64,000 bases of DNA from Butyrivibrio sp. Lineage in GTDB: Bacteria > Bacillota > Clostridia > Lachnospirales > Lachnospiraceae. The position numbers and the translations under genes are program-made. The notes beneath the pieces were generated by a model, which made no database searches, was not told where the DNA came from, and saw only the letters and a program-made list of their open reading frames with translations. Below, in pieces: positions 1 to 8,503 of the stretch. Location: the NCBI GenBank assembly GCA_017535785.1, contig JAFXTN010000037.1:124001-188000 (forward strand), read 5' to 3'. Within the stretch, counting starts at the first letter, position 1; each line of letters opens with the position of its first letter.

Positions 1-2
1 CT

Positions 3-1478
3 ATCATCATCGGAACGATCATGATAGCGATGGCACTGGGTAACATCTACGGAGGAAGAGCTGCGGATAAGAACCCGGATCCTCAGAAGCTTTACGGAAG
101 GATACTCATTGCGGCTATCTGGATCGCTGCGATACCTGTGGTTGGTAAATATATCATTATCGGTATCTCAGCTCTTTTGATATTTACAGTAAACAACAAT
201 TTCCTTGTTATAGCGGCTTTTGCGACATGTATGGTGGTGTTTGTGTTCCCGCTCTTTTTACTCGGAACGGTTACACCAAGTCTTGCAAAATACACGACAG
301 ATTCTCTTGATGACAACGGAAAGATCATCGGAACGCTGGGAGCGTTCAACACTGTTGGAAGTATCATCGGAACTTTTGTTCCGACTTTCGTTACTATCCC
401 TGCTGTCGGAACATCTGTGACATTTCTTATTTTTGCGGGAATACTTATAGTTTTATGTGCTTGTTTTTTCTTGAACAGCACAGGTAACAGAAAGAAGCTG
501 ATCGTAGGCGTGATCTCTTTTATCCTGTGCTGCATCCTGGGACACAATGCAAGCTTTTCTTTTTGGGAGAAAGATCTTACTTTCGAGGGCGAGTCGGTAT
601 ATAACTATCTTCAGGTAAAAGAGAATGCTAACAGCGTTATTCTTTCGACCAACGTGCTTTTCGGCGTTCAGTCTATCCTTATAAAAGACGGGGCGCTCAC
701 CGGAATGTATTACGATTATGCGATGGCTGCGCCCTATATGAGCGGGATAAAAGAGAAGGAGGCAGTCGGAGAGAATACAGATATCCTTATACTGGGAATG
801 GGCTCGGGAACATATGCGACACAGCTTTCGAGGCATTTTGACAATATCGATATCGAGGGCGTTGAGATAGATCAGAAGATAACAGATCTTGCTCACGAGT
901 ATTTTGAGCTTCCGATGGACACAAAGGTCACAACCTACGACGGAAGGGCGTATCTTGCCGCAGTTGATAAAAAGTATGATGTGATAATGGTAGATGCTTA
1001 TCAGGATATAACGATCCCGTTTCAGATGTCCTCAAAAGAGTTTTTTACCATGGTAAAAGATCATCTTAATCCGGGCGGTGTCATGGTCGTAAACATGAAT
1101 ATGTTCAGTGATGATAACGAATCGACCATCAACAGATATCTTGCGGATACGATCTCATCGGTTTTTGACAATGTGAAGATCGCTCCTGTCAGCAACTCCA
1201 CAAACAGAGAGCTTTTTGCGACGGATTCAGCTGATTTCATGAGCACATTTGATGAGAATCTTGCTCTTGAGGATGAGCCTGAGCTTAAAAACATGATGGC
1301 CGCCGTTAAGAATGTGCTTAGCGATTATGAGGCCGGAAACAATGTTATGACTGATGACAAAGCGCCGGTTGAGCTACTTGGAATGCGCCAGATCGACTCT
1401 ATCATCAAGGAGGAAGTGGCTGTTTACAAGAGCGTCTATAAGGAAAAAGGCCTCAAGGGGCTCATGGAAATTCTTTAA
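3..1478 (+). CDS. Membrane-anchored spermidine-synthase-like protein, 5' partial
   Basis: The reading frame is open to the left window edge, so the start lies upstream. The visible N-terminal third is a run of hydrophobic helices, as in the fused MFS/spermidine-synthase proteins. The C-terminal two thirds is a Rossmann methyltransferase-like domain. The glycine loop LGMGSGT is near visible residue 264, followed by an acidic strand end (GVEID) and DGRAYL and VDAYQD motifs typical of the polyamine aminopropyltransferase fold. The likely role is aminopropyl transfer or a related reaction at the membrane, but the substrate cannot be read from sequence. The gene ends in a TAA with no clear terminator before the next gene. 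Confidence 0.8.
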   Translation: MIIGTIMIAMALGNIYGGRAADKNPDPQKLYGRILIAAIWIAAIPVVGKYIIIGISALLIFTVNNNFLVIAAFATCMVVFVFPLFLLGTVTPSLAKYTTDSLDDNGKIIGTLGAFNTVGSIIGTFVPTFVTIPAVGTSVTFLIFAGILIVLCACFFLNSTGNRKKLIVGVISFILCCILGHNASFSFWEKDLTFEGESVYNYLQVKENANSVILSTNVLFGVQSILIKDGALTGMYYDYAMAAPYMSGIKEKEAVGENTDILILGMGSGTYATQLSRHFDNIDIEGVEIDQKITDLAHEYFELPMDTKVTTYDGRAYLAAVDKKYDVIMVDAYQDITIPFQMSSKEFFTMVKDHLNPGGVMVVNMNMFSDDNESTINRYLADTISSVFDNVKIAPVSNSTNRELFATDSADFMSTFDENLALEDEPELKNMMAAVKNVLSDYEAGNNVMTDDKAPVELLGMRQIDSIIKEEVAVYKSVYKEKGLKGLMEIL

Positions 1479-1595
1479 AATGTACAAAAATTTATGAAAA
1501 TTAGTACAAAAATGTGCTATTATTTATAGCAGAGGGGTTATACACCTTCGGATATTCAATTCAATAGTTTGTAAAAAGAGAAAGGAGCACTTCCT

Positions 1596-1877
1596 ATGAG
1601 TAGTAGCCAGTTGCAATATTCTCCGTTCAAACCAAATTTGAAGACAGCCGAAGTATTTGCCTGGGGAGATCCGGAGTACAACTTGTTTGATCAGCTAAGT
1701 GAGAAGTATGAAAGGAGCCATCCTGAATTTCAGAATCTTTCAACTTACGAAAAGATGGTTATAAGAGAGCAGATTCATCATGAAGCGATTGGGCTTACAC
1801 CGCTCAACCTTATCATGGATTTCATAGAAGATCCTCAGTTTGATGAATTCAGATTCGTGCGTACGGAAAGAAAATGA
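1596..1877 (+). CDS. Hypothetical protein, 93 aa
   Basis: I do not recognise this protein. It is a soluble, acidic 93-residue protein rich in aromatic residues, with no membrane segment and no obvious motif. An AAAGGAG ribosome site lies about 8 nt before the ATG. An extended -10 (TGC-TATTAT, about 1515-1523) lies upstream, so it may have its own promoter. A strong hairpin terminator follows directly. The tidy promoter-RBS-ORF-terminator unit supports a real gene. Confidence 0.6.
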   Translation: MSSSQLQYSPFKPNLKTAEVFAWGDPEYNLFDQLSEKYERSHPEFQNLSTYEKMVIREQIHHEAIGLTPLNLIMDFIEDPQFDEFRFVRTERK

Positions 1878-1886
1878 CAGAATAAA

Positions 1887-1928
1887 AGGCTGTGAACCGG
1901 GATAAGCCAAAGTTCACAGCCTGTTTTT
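1887..1928 (+). terminator. Rho-independent terminator, probably bidirectional
   Basis: An 11-bp perfect stem (AGGCTGTGAAC at 1887-1897 with its complement at 1912-1922) is followed by GTTTTT. An A-run on the 5' side gives a short T-run on the minus strand. It separates the convergent genes at 1596-1877 and 1943-2461. Confidence 0.85.
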
Positions 1929-1942
1929 ATATGATAGTGATC

Positions 1943-2461
1943 TTATTGTTTTAATCTTGTGAGCATACGCGCTTCACGGATTTTTTCATTTACATCCGAT
2001 AGGAATTGATAGTTGGTAGGATCGGAAATAAAGTCGAGGAAGTTGATCGCGTCCTTACGAGCGAGCTTCTGACTCTTGGTAAGATAATCGAGGATCTCTT
2101 CTTTGGTCTTACCTTCGTTCATAAAATGATCGACAGTATCAAACAAGAGCATAAATTTACGCATCTTGACTCTTACTTTTATGTTGTGAAGTTTAAGGGA
2201 AATGGAGCCCAAGATTGCGGCAAAACAAGTACCGAGTATCAGGAACAAGATGCCCCATGAAACTCTGCCCATCATAAGATTTAAAATTCCGGCTCCGTAA
2301 TTGGAAACACTAAACGAAACAAGAGATATGACTACGATCCACAATCTTGCTTTGTTGCGGTCGGTGTCGCTTAGTTCCATAAGCCTAACTGCAATGCCAA
2401 ATACTACATAGAAGACCGCTGCGAAAGCAATCCCCACATAAGATAATTGCAACATATTCAA
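1943..2461 (-). CDS. Hypothetical membrane protein, 172 aa
   Basis: This is an unrecognised protein with three hydrophobic segments in the first ~95 residues and a basic/helical cytoplasmic tail. The tail contains repeated helix-like patterns (KTKEEILDYL, ARKDAINFLDF) and may be a short coiled or helical bundle. A GAGGGGG ribosome site on the minus strand precedes the ATG by about 7 nt, which supports the start. It is divergent from the CotH-like gene downstream and convergent with the 93-aa gene. No function can be assigned. Confidence 0.6.
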   Translation of the reverse strand: MNMLQLSYVGIAFAAVFYVVFGIAVRLMELSDTDRNKARLWIVVISLVSFSVSNYGAGILNLMMGRVSWGILFLILGTCFAAILGSISLKLHNIKVRVKMRKFMLLFDTVDHFMNEGKTKEEILDYLTKSQKLARKDAINFLDFISDPTNYQFLSDVNEKIREARMLTRLKQ

Positions 2462-2595
2462 TTCCCCCTCTAAACAATTGTATCAACCATAAAAAAATAA
2501 TGCAAACCCGTCCTTTTATATACTATGGTTAAATAATATAATTGTTTTGCAAACCAGTATTATATGAGGATTTTCAACGACGAAAGGAATTTATT

Positions 2596-4161
2596 TTGAG
2601 TAAACTTATAGGAAAAAAAGACAACAGAATAAAAACTTTAGTGCCTGTGTTTGCGTTGCTGATATTTTGTGTGGTAATGCTTGCGCTGATCGCGTTTGTG
2701 CCGGCGTTGTTTGATAGTGACGATATGGGAAAAGATTTTCCTATGTACGCGGTAACATCACCCGGAGGACTTAAGATCTTTCCTTATTGTGATGATGATA
2801 CCGGAGACATTTATTTCTTTTTACCCGGAAAAACCAAGTATAAGCTGGTAAAAAAAGATGACAGCTTCAAAGGAAATATCTTTTTCCTAAACGGCGGTGA
2901 AGTAAATACCATGTACATCGTTACGGGAAAAGATTCTATGAAGGATGTGGATGAGGATCCGCACCACAAAACCGAGGCTACGGCTGATTATTCGATTTAT
3001 GCTCCTTCAGGGGCAAAAGAGACTTCGGGTAAGCTTAAGATCTCGGGTCACGGTAATTCTACATGGACGGAGCTCATGGAGGAATTCCCGGGACAGGAAT
3101 TTAAGCGTTCATACAATATTTCTTTTATTGAGAAAAAATCTATTCTCGGAATGGACCGCGCGGGAAGCTATGTGCTCTTGTCCAATTTCTATGACGAGAG
3201 CGGTATAAAAAATTATGCGGCTCTTGAAACAGCGAGAAGACTTGGGATGGAAAATGTCCCTGATTGCGAGTATGTCAATCTTTACATAAACGGTGAGTAC
3301 AGAGGCCTGTACCTTGCCGCTCAGAAGATAAAAGAAAACAACGGCTTCCTTGATCTTTCTTCGGACGGATATCTTGCGAAGTTTGATTACGAGGAGAGAG
3401 TTAAAGCGGAAGGAAATCTGTATGTTGAGACGGGAGATCTTTTTGCTAAAGTACTTTATCCTTCGGGAGCCGATGGGGAGAAGCTCGCTGAAATAACGAC
3501 GGATCTTCGTAAGGTGGAAGATGCCGTCAGATCCGGAGAGGACGATTTTGCAAAGGTGGCTGACGAGGAGAGCTTTATTAAGTATTATCTGCTTCAGGAA
3601 TTTTTTGAAAACGGTGATGCCGACAGAGCCAGTCAGTATATTTATAAGAAGGAAAAAGACGGTAAGATCATCGCCGGACCTGTCTGGGACTTTGATCTTG
3701 CGATGGGGCATCCGTGGTTCTCATACGATGGAGACGAGACGAATGCGCTGTGGATAAAGGGCCTTGTGGAAAAGAACGGTTGGCTTCGCGGGCTGAGTGA
3801 TGACGATGCTTTTATGGAAAAGACATATAAATATTATGAAGATTCTTTTTCCGGAGTGGTCGGAGATGTGATATGCACTGTGATCCCGGAGACGACGGGC
3901 AGAATCGGTGATAGTTTCCATATGGATATGATCCGTTATGACAAAGGGCCTGTTTACTTCGATAAATTTGATTATGGTAAATACGGTTCGGAGAAGTACG
4001 ATAATTCTGTGATAGCGGGAAGCGTTTCGGATTGGCTCATTCGCAGAAAAGAGTTTTGGGATGATTATGCAAAGGATCCCGATTCATATATAGAAGAGGT
4101 GAGAGAACCGGGTAAGGATACAAGGTCGATCCGAGAACTTATAGTCATGAAAAAGAAATGA
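2596..4161 (+). CDS. CotH-family protein kinase-like, membrane-anchored
   Basis: This 521-residue protein has one N-terminal membrane segment followed by a large extracytoplasmic CotH domain. CotH proteins are secreted or spore-coat atypical kinases. Diagnostic motifs are LYINGEYRGLYL around residue 228, a GYLAKFDY strand and GPVWDFDLAMGH around residue 360, where the WDFD aspartates are the expected metal/ATP ligands. I chose the TTG at 2596 because GAAAGGA lies 7 nt upstream; a longer frame from TTG 2542 lacks a ribosome site. It has no lamin-tail domain, unlike the two other CotH proteins in this window. The physiological substrate is unknown. Confidence 0.8.
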   Translation: MSKLIGKKDNRIKTLVPVFALLIFCVVMLALIAFVPALFDSDDMGKDFPMYAVTSPGGLKIFPYCDDDTGDIYFFLPGKTKYKLVKKDDSFKGNIFFLNGGEVNTMYIVTGKDSMKDVDEDPHHKTEATADYSIYAPSGAKETSGKLKISGHGNSTWTELMEEFPGQEFKRSYNISFIEKKSILGMDRAGSYVLLSNFYDESGIKNYAALETARRLGMENVPDCEYVNLYINGEYRGLYLAAQKIKENNGFLDLSSDGYLAKFDYEERVKAEGNLYVETGDLFAKVLYPSGADGEKLAEITTDLRKVEDAVRSGEDDFAKVADEESFIKYYLLQEFFENGDADRASQYIYKKEKDGKIIAGPVWDFDLAMGHPWFSYDGDETNALWIKGLVEKNGWLRGLSDDDAFMEKTYKYYEDSFSGVVGDVICTVIPETTGRIGDSFHMDMIRYDKGPVYFDKFDYGKYGSEKYDNSVIAGSVSDWLIRRKEFWDDYAKDPDSYIEEVREPGKDTRSIRELIVMKKK

Positions 4162-4180
4162 TTAAGTTTACTTTTTATTA

Positions 4181-4209
4181 TTGACTTTTTTAGTTTGGTA
4201 CTTTAAACT
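4181..4209 (+). promoter_or_regulatory. Sigma-A promoter of the binding-protein gene
   Basis: TTGACT (4181-4186), a 17-bp spacer and TAAACT (4204-4209) form a good promoter about 70 bp before the ATG at 4279. The downstream leader includes the palindrome TTGTATACAA, which could be an operator. Confidence 0.65.
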
Positions 4210-4278
4210 TCAAAAGTAATAATCAGATTGTATACAAATATACATTTTTGTATTGCATTCAATCAGGAGGGAAAAATT

Positions 4279-5493
4279 ATGAAGAAGTTTAGCAAAGTTA
4301 TTAGTGCACTTATGGCTTCCGTACTTGTTGCTTCAGCGCTTGTAGGATGTACAGACGCAGCAAGCACAGAGACAACAGATTCACAGGCACAGTCTGCACA
4401 GGAATCTCAGGGCTCAGCTGACAACGGAGCTACATTTAAGATCGGTGCTATCGGACCTCTTACAGGTGGCGCAGCTGCTTACGGTAATGCGGTTTGTAAT
4501 GCAGCAGAGCTTGCAGTTGAGGATATCAACGCAGCAGGCGGTATCAACGGATATAAGGTAGAGTACAGCAAAGAAGACGACGAGCTTAACGCAGAGAAGT
4601 CAGTAAATGCTTACAATACACTTAAGGATTGGGGAATGCAGATCCTTGTTGGTTCAACAACAAGTGCTTGCTCAATCGCAGTTTCAGAGTACACAAAGGC
4701 TGACAATATGTTCCAGCTTACACCTTCAGGATCAGCAGTTGACTGCGTTAAGTATGACAACGTATTCCGTGTATGCTTCTCAGATCCTAACCAGGGTATT
4801 GCTTCAGCTCAGTACATTTCAGATCACAACCTTGCAACTAAGGTTGGTATCATCTATGACAGCTCAGATGTATACTCAACAGGAATCTATCAGAAGTTTG
4901 TAGATGAGTCTGCAGGTAAGAACTATGAGATCGTTTCACAGGAAGCTTTCACAGCTGACAATGCAACAGATTTCTCAGTTCAGCTTCAGAAGGCTAAGGA
5001 TGCGGGCGCTGACCTAGTATTCCTCCCTATCTACTATCAGGCAGCTTCACTTATCCTTACACAGGCCAACACAATGGGATATGCTCCTACATTCTTTGGT
5101 GTTGACGGTATGGACGGAATCCTCACTGTTGAGAACTTTGATACAAAGCTTGCAGAGGGAGTAATGCTTCTTACACCTTTCGCAGCTGATGCAAAAGACG
5201 ATCTCACAGTAAACTTCGTAAAGAAGTATGAGGAGAAGTATGGTGAGACTCCTAACCAGTTCGCAGCTGATGCTTATGATGCAGTATTCATCATCAAGCA
5301 GGCAATTGAAGCTAAGAACGCAACACCTGATATGAGCATTTCAGATCTTGGTGACGCTCTTAAGGGTGCAATGACTGAAATCGAGGCTTCAGGTCTTACA
5401 TCTTCAAAGATGACTTGGGATGCTTCAGGTGAGCCTAACAAGGAGCCTAAGGCTGTTGTGATCAAGGACGGAGCTTACGTATCTGCTGAATAA
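4279..5493 (+). CDS. livJ: Branched-chain amino acid ABC transporter substrate-binding lipoprotein
   Basis: This 404-residue type I periplasmic-binding-fold protein captures substrate outside the membrane for the Liv permease encoded downstream. It has a lipoprotein signal (basic start, hydrophobic stretch, LVGC lipobox near residue 24), a Ser/Gln-rich linker, then the Peripla_BP_6 start IGAIGPLTGGAAAYG. The start is ATG 4279, behind CAGGAGGGA; an in-frame extension to 4228 has no ribosome site. The gene is followed by a hairpin terminator and then the permease genes, the usual arrangement giving excess binding protein. Substrate (Leu/Ile/Val or another amino acid or amide) is inferred from family and order only. 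Confidence 0.9.
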   Translation: MKKFSKVISALMASVLVASALVGCTDAASTETTDSQAQSAQESQGSADNGATFKIGAIGPLTGGAAAYGNAVCNAAELAVEDINAAGGINGYKVEYSKEDDELNAEKSVNAYNTLKDWGMQILVGSTTSACSIAVSEYTKADNMFQLTPSGSAVDCVKYDNVFRVCFSDPNQGIASAQYISDHNLATKVGIIYDSSDVYSTGIYQKFVDESAGKNYEIVSQEAFTADNATDFSVQLQKAKDAGADLVFLPIYYQAASLILTQANTMGYAPTFFGVDGMDGILTVENFDTKLAEGVMLLTPFAADAKDDLTVNFVKKYEEKYGETPNQFAADAYDAVFIIKQAIEAKNATPDMSISDLGDALKGAMTEIEASGLTSSKMTWDASGEPNKEPKAVVIKDGAYVSAE

Positions 5494-5542
5494 TATATTT
5501 GAATTTATATTAAGTATTTATTCCTGACACGAAGATGTGTAA

Positions 5543-5576
5543 CGCGGGATATCTGCATAAGATATCCTGCGTTTTT
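5543..5576 (+). terminator. Terminator/attenuator between binding protein and permeases
   Basis: A 12-bp stem (CGCGGGATATCT at 5543-5554 with AGATATCCTGCG at 5560-5571, one G-T) is followed by TTTTT. Partial read-through here would give more binding protein than membrane components. Confidence 0.85.
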
Positions 5577-5599
5577 AGCTAAAATAAAACTAATTTTTA

Positions 5600-5627
5600 T
5601 GGTATGCTAGATTAATCAATTGATTAA
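5600..5627 (+). promoter_or_regulatory. Candidate promoter and 16-bp palindromic operator before livH
   Basis: An extended -10 (TG-G-TATGCT, 5600-5608) is followed at once by the perfect palindrome TTAATCAATTGATTAA (5612-5627), placed where a transcription start would be. The -35 region is weak, which suits an activated or repressible promoter. This would allow the permease-ATPase genes to be controlled separately from livJ. Confidence 0.45.
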
Positions 5628-5652
5628 ATGATTTATTTTTTGGAGGTTTGAG

Positions 5653-6537
5653 ATGAGCTTTTTAACCTATCTCATTAACGGACTGAGTCTGGGAAGTATC
5701 TATGCAATAATCGCTCTCGGATACACGATGGTTTACGGTATTGCCAAGATGCTCAATTTTGCACACGGAGATTTTATCATGGTGGGCTGCTACATTATAT
5801 TTTCTGTAAGTGCGGCGCTCAGCGGTAATTCTTTAGTGGGAATAATATTGGCGGTGATCCTTTGTACGCTTCTTGGTATCACTACCGAATTTGTTGCATA
5901 CAGACCCCTTAGAGGAGCGGCTTCTCCTTTGGCGGTTCTTATTACTGCCATCGGCGTCAGCTATTTCCTTGAGAATGTTGCGCTTCTTATATTTGGTGCG
6001 GACATTAAATCTTTTACATCCGTTATTAAATGGGAAGGTTTGTCTTTTGCCGGCGGAGCGCTCAAGATCCAGGGTGTTACCGTTGTCACTATAGTTATAA
6101 GTGTTGTGATCCTTATTGCGCTTCAGCTCTTTATAAATAAGACCAAGCAGGGTCAGGCCATGCTTGCTGTAGCTGAGGATAAGGGTGCTGCTACACTTAT
6201 GGGTATCAACGTCAACAAGACTATAATGCTCACTTTTGCAATAGGATCGGCACTTGCTGCTGTTGCCGGAGCTCTTTTGTGCTCGGCTTATCCTTCTCTT
6301 TCTCCTTACACAGGAGCAATGCCCGGTATCAAAGCCTTTGTTGCAGCGGTCCTTGGTGGTATAGGTTCTATCCCCGGCGCTATGATCGGCGGACTTGTTC
6401 TTGGTATTGTTGAGATATTAAGTAAGACATATATTTCATCCCAGCTTTCTGATGCCATTGTGTTCGGTATCCTTGTAGTCGTACTTCTTGTTAAGCCTAC
6501 AGGTATCCTTGGCAAGGTCATTCAGGAAAAGGTTTGA
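5653..6537 (+). CDS. livH: Branched-chain amino acid ABC transporter permease LivH
   Basis: This 294-residue polytopic permease has about eight hydrophobic helices. It begins with the family signature NGLSLGSIYAIIALGYTMVYG and carries the NFAHGDFIM motif near residue 37 and GMIGG-type loops toward the end. With LivM it forms the membrane channel of the Liv importer. TTTGGAGG precedes the ATG. It lies 160 nt after livJ, separated by a terminator and a probable secondary promoter, and is followed 18 nt later by livM. Confidence 0.92.
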   Translation: MSFLTYLINGLSLGSIYAIIALGYTMVYGIAKMLNFAHGDFIMVGCYIIFSVSAALSGNSLVGIILAVILCTLLGITTEFVAYRPLRGAASPLAVLITAIGVSYFLENVALLIFGADIKSFTSVIKWEGLSFAGGALKIQGVTVVTIVISVVILIALQLFINKTKQGQAMLAVAEDKGAATLMGINVNKTIMLTFAIGSALAAVAGALLCSAYPSLSPYTGAMPGIKAFVAAVLGGIGSIPGAMIGGLVLGIVEILSKTYISSQLSDAIVFGILVVVLLVKPTGILGKVIQEKV

Positions 6538-6555
6538 TTAAAGGCGGTGTGAAAT

Positions 6556-7617
6556 ATGAAGATAGATAAGAAAACAAAAAGTAATTTAATCACATACGGA
6601 ATCGTAGTTGCCGCTTTTATTTTATTTACGGCGCTGGCTTCTACAGGCAATCTTTCAAGTCACATGAAGGGACTTCTCGTTCCCATGACTTACTATGCGG
6701 TAATAGCAGTTGCACTTAATCTCTGTGTAGGTATCCTGGGAGAACTCAGTATAGGACACTGCGGATTTATGTGTATCGGTGCTTTTACAAGTGCATTCTT
6801 TTCAAAGGCAACGGCGGAGATCCTTCCTTCAGGGATCAGATTTTTCCTTGCCTTCCTTATAGGAATAGCATTTGCGGCACTTTTCGGATTCCTTATAGGT
6901 ATCCCTGTTCTTAGATTAAAAGGCGATTATCTCGCGATCGTAACACTGGCGTTCGGTGAGATAATCAAGAATATTCTCAATGCTTTTTATATAGGTCTCG
7001 ACAAGAGCGGTATTCATTTTTCTCTTAAGAATGCCATGGAGCTTGGACTTGATGAGAGCGGAGAAGTTATAGTAAACGGAGCTATGGGTATAACCGGAAC
7101 TCCTCACGATTCAACTTTCACTATCGGAATCGTTGTACTTCTCATTTCTCTTTTTGTAGTACTTAACCTGATAAATTCAAGAGACGGACGTGCGATCATG
7201 GCGATCCGCGATAATTACATCGCAGCGGAATCTACGGGTATCAATGTGACCGGATATAAGATGATGGCATTTACTATTTCAGCAGCAATTGCGGGCGCTG
7301 CGGGAGTTCTTTTCTCTCACAATATTACGACTCTCACGGCGACATCACAGTACTTTGGTTACAATGCTTCGATCATGATACTTGTATATGTGGTTCTCGG
7401 TGGTATCGGTAATATCAGAGGTAGCGTTATCGCGGCCTGCATACTTTACTTACTTCCCGAGCTACTCAGAGGCTTCAGTAATTATCGTATGCTGATCTAT
7501 TCTATTGTTCTTATCGTGATGATGATCGTTAACTGGTCACCCAAGATCATTGAGTGGAGAAAGAGAACGCTCGGAAAATTTGATTTTAGGAAAAACAGCG
7601 GAAAGGAGATCGCATAA
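6556..7617 (+). CDS. livM: Branched-chain amino acid ABC transporter permease LivM
   Basis: This 353-residue permease is the partner of LivH. It shows the LivM signature GELSIGHCGFMCIGAFTSA near residue 66 and the cytoplasmic coupling segment with LRLKGDYLAIVTLAFGEII near residue 118. A conserved glycine-rich loop (VLGGIGNIRGS) is near the C-terminus. The ribosome site is AAAGGCGGTG. Its stop codon overlaps the livG start (TAATG), so the two are translationally coupled. Confidence 0.92.
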   Translation: MKIDKKTKSNLITYGIVVAAFILFTALASTGNLSSHMKGLLVPMTYYAVIAVALNLCVGILGELSIGHCGFMCIGAFTSAFFSKATAEILPSGIRFFLAFLIGIAFAALFGFLIGIPVLRLKGDYLAIVTLAFGEIIKNILNAFYIGLDKSGIHFSLKNAMELGLDESGEVIVNGAMGITGTPHDSTFTIGIVVLLISLFVVLNLINSRDGRAIMAIRDNYIAAESTGINVTGYKMMAFTISAAIAGAAGVLFSHNITTLTATSQYFGYNASIMILVYVVLGGIGNIRGSVIAACILYLLPELLRGFSNYRMLIYSIVLIVMMIVNWSPKIIEWRKRTLGKFDFRKNSGKEIA

Positions 7618-8375
7618 TGGCACTTTTAGATGTAAACAATCTCAGCATCTCCTTTGGTGGACTCAGAGCTGTTGATGATTTTAATATCACAATTGAAAAA
7701 GGTGAGCTTTACGGACTTATCGGACCTAACGGCGCCGGAAAGACTACTGTGTTCAATCTTTTGACGGGTGTATATAAGCCCAATGAAGGTATCATAAGGC
7801 TTGATGGTGAGGATATCACAAGAAAAAGCACTATTGAGATCAACCACTGCGGAATAGCAAGAACCTTCCAGAATATCAGACTCTTTAAGCAGATGCCGGT
7901 TATAGACAATGTTAAGGTCGGACTTGCTGAGCGTTATAAGTACAGCACATTGGAGGGAATCCTTCATCTCGGAAAGTATAAGAAAGTAGAGAAAGAGATG
8001 GATGAAGAGGCTATGCGTCTTCTGAAGGTCTTTGATCTTGATGGAGAGAGAGATACTCTTGCGGCTAATCTTCCTTACGGTAAGCAGAGAAAGCTTGAGA
8101 TAGCAAGAGCTATGGCAACAGATCCCAAGCTCCTTCTTCTGGACGAACCCGCTGCCGGTATGAATCCCAACGAGACAGGCGAGCTCATGGATACGATCGC
8201 ACTTGTTCGAAAGGAGTTTGGAATGACAATTCTTCTCATCGAGCACGATATGAAACTGGTTTCGGGTATCTGTGAGAAGCTTACGGTTTTAAACTTCGGA
8301 CGAGTTCTCTGCCAGGGCGAGACCAAAGAAGTTTTGGCCGATCCCGAAGTTATAAAAGCTTATCTTGGTGAGTAG
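7617..8375 (+). CDS. livG: Branched-chain amino acid ABC transporter ATP-binding protein LivG
   Basis: This 252-residue ATPase powers the Liv importer. Walker A is GPNGAGKTT near residue 36, and Walker B is LLLLDEPAAGMNP near residue 175. The signature helix is the LivG-type degenerate form LPYGKQRKLEIARA. The BCA ATPase C-terminal segment (AYLGE) is present. It starts one base inside the livM stop codon. The final Glu and stop codons (GAG TAG) are also the first bases of the repeated element GAGTAGAGCACTT that fills the gap to livF. Confidence 0.94.
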   Translation: MALLDVNNLSISFGGLRAVDDFNITIEKGELYGLIGPNGAGKTTVFNLLTGVYKPNEGIIRLDGEDITRKSTIEINHCGIARTFQNIRLFKQMPVIDNVKVGLAERYKYSTLEGILHLGKYKKVEKEMDEEAMRLLKVFDLDGERDTLAANLPYGKQRKLEIARAMATDPKLLLLDEPAAGMNPNETGELMDTIALVRKEFGMTILLIEHDMKLVSGICEKLTVLNFGRVLCQGETKEVLADPEVIKAYLGE

Positions 8376-8452
8376 AGCACTTACCGAGGTCCTTTCGAGG
8401 TTAGTGCGAACCATGGGTGAACACTTAGTGAGAATCCCAGAGTAGAGCACTT
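8370..8452 (+). repeat. Intercistronic stem-loop repeat, copy 1 (livG/livF)
   Basis: The element opens with GAGTAGAGCACTT and closes with CCCAGAGTAGAGCACTT, giving terminal direct repeats. Hairpin 8377-8407 pairs GCACTTACC with GGTTAGTGC, with one conserved T-T mismatch, around the loop GAGGTCCTTTCGA. A CGAACCATGGG linker (8407-8417) and a short CACTTAGTG hairpin follow. It overlaps the livG stop and occupies most of the 128-nt gap before livF. Related copies are at 9212, 47854 and 60014. Confidence 0.8.
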
Positions 8453-8503
8453 GCAGCGAGAGCATGACTTTCTAGTATAGAACAGTATCTAATGAGGTAT
8501 TAC

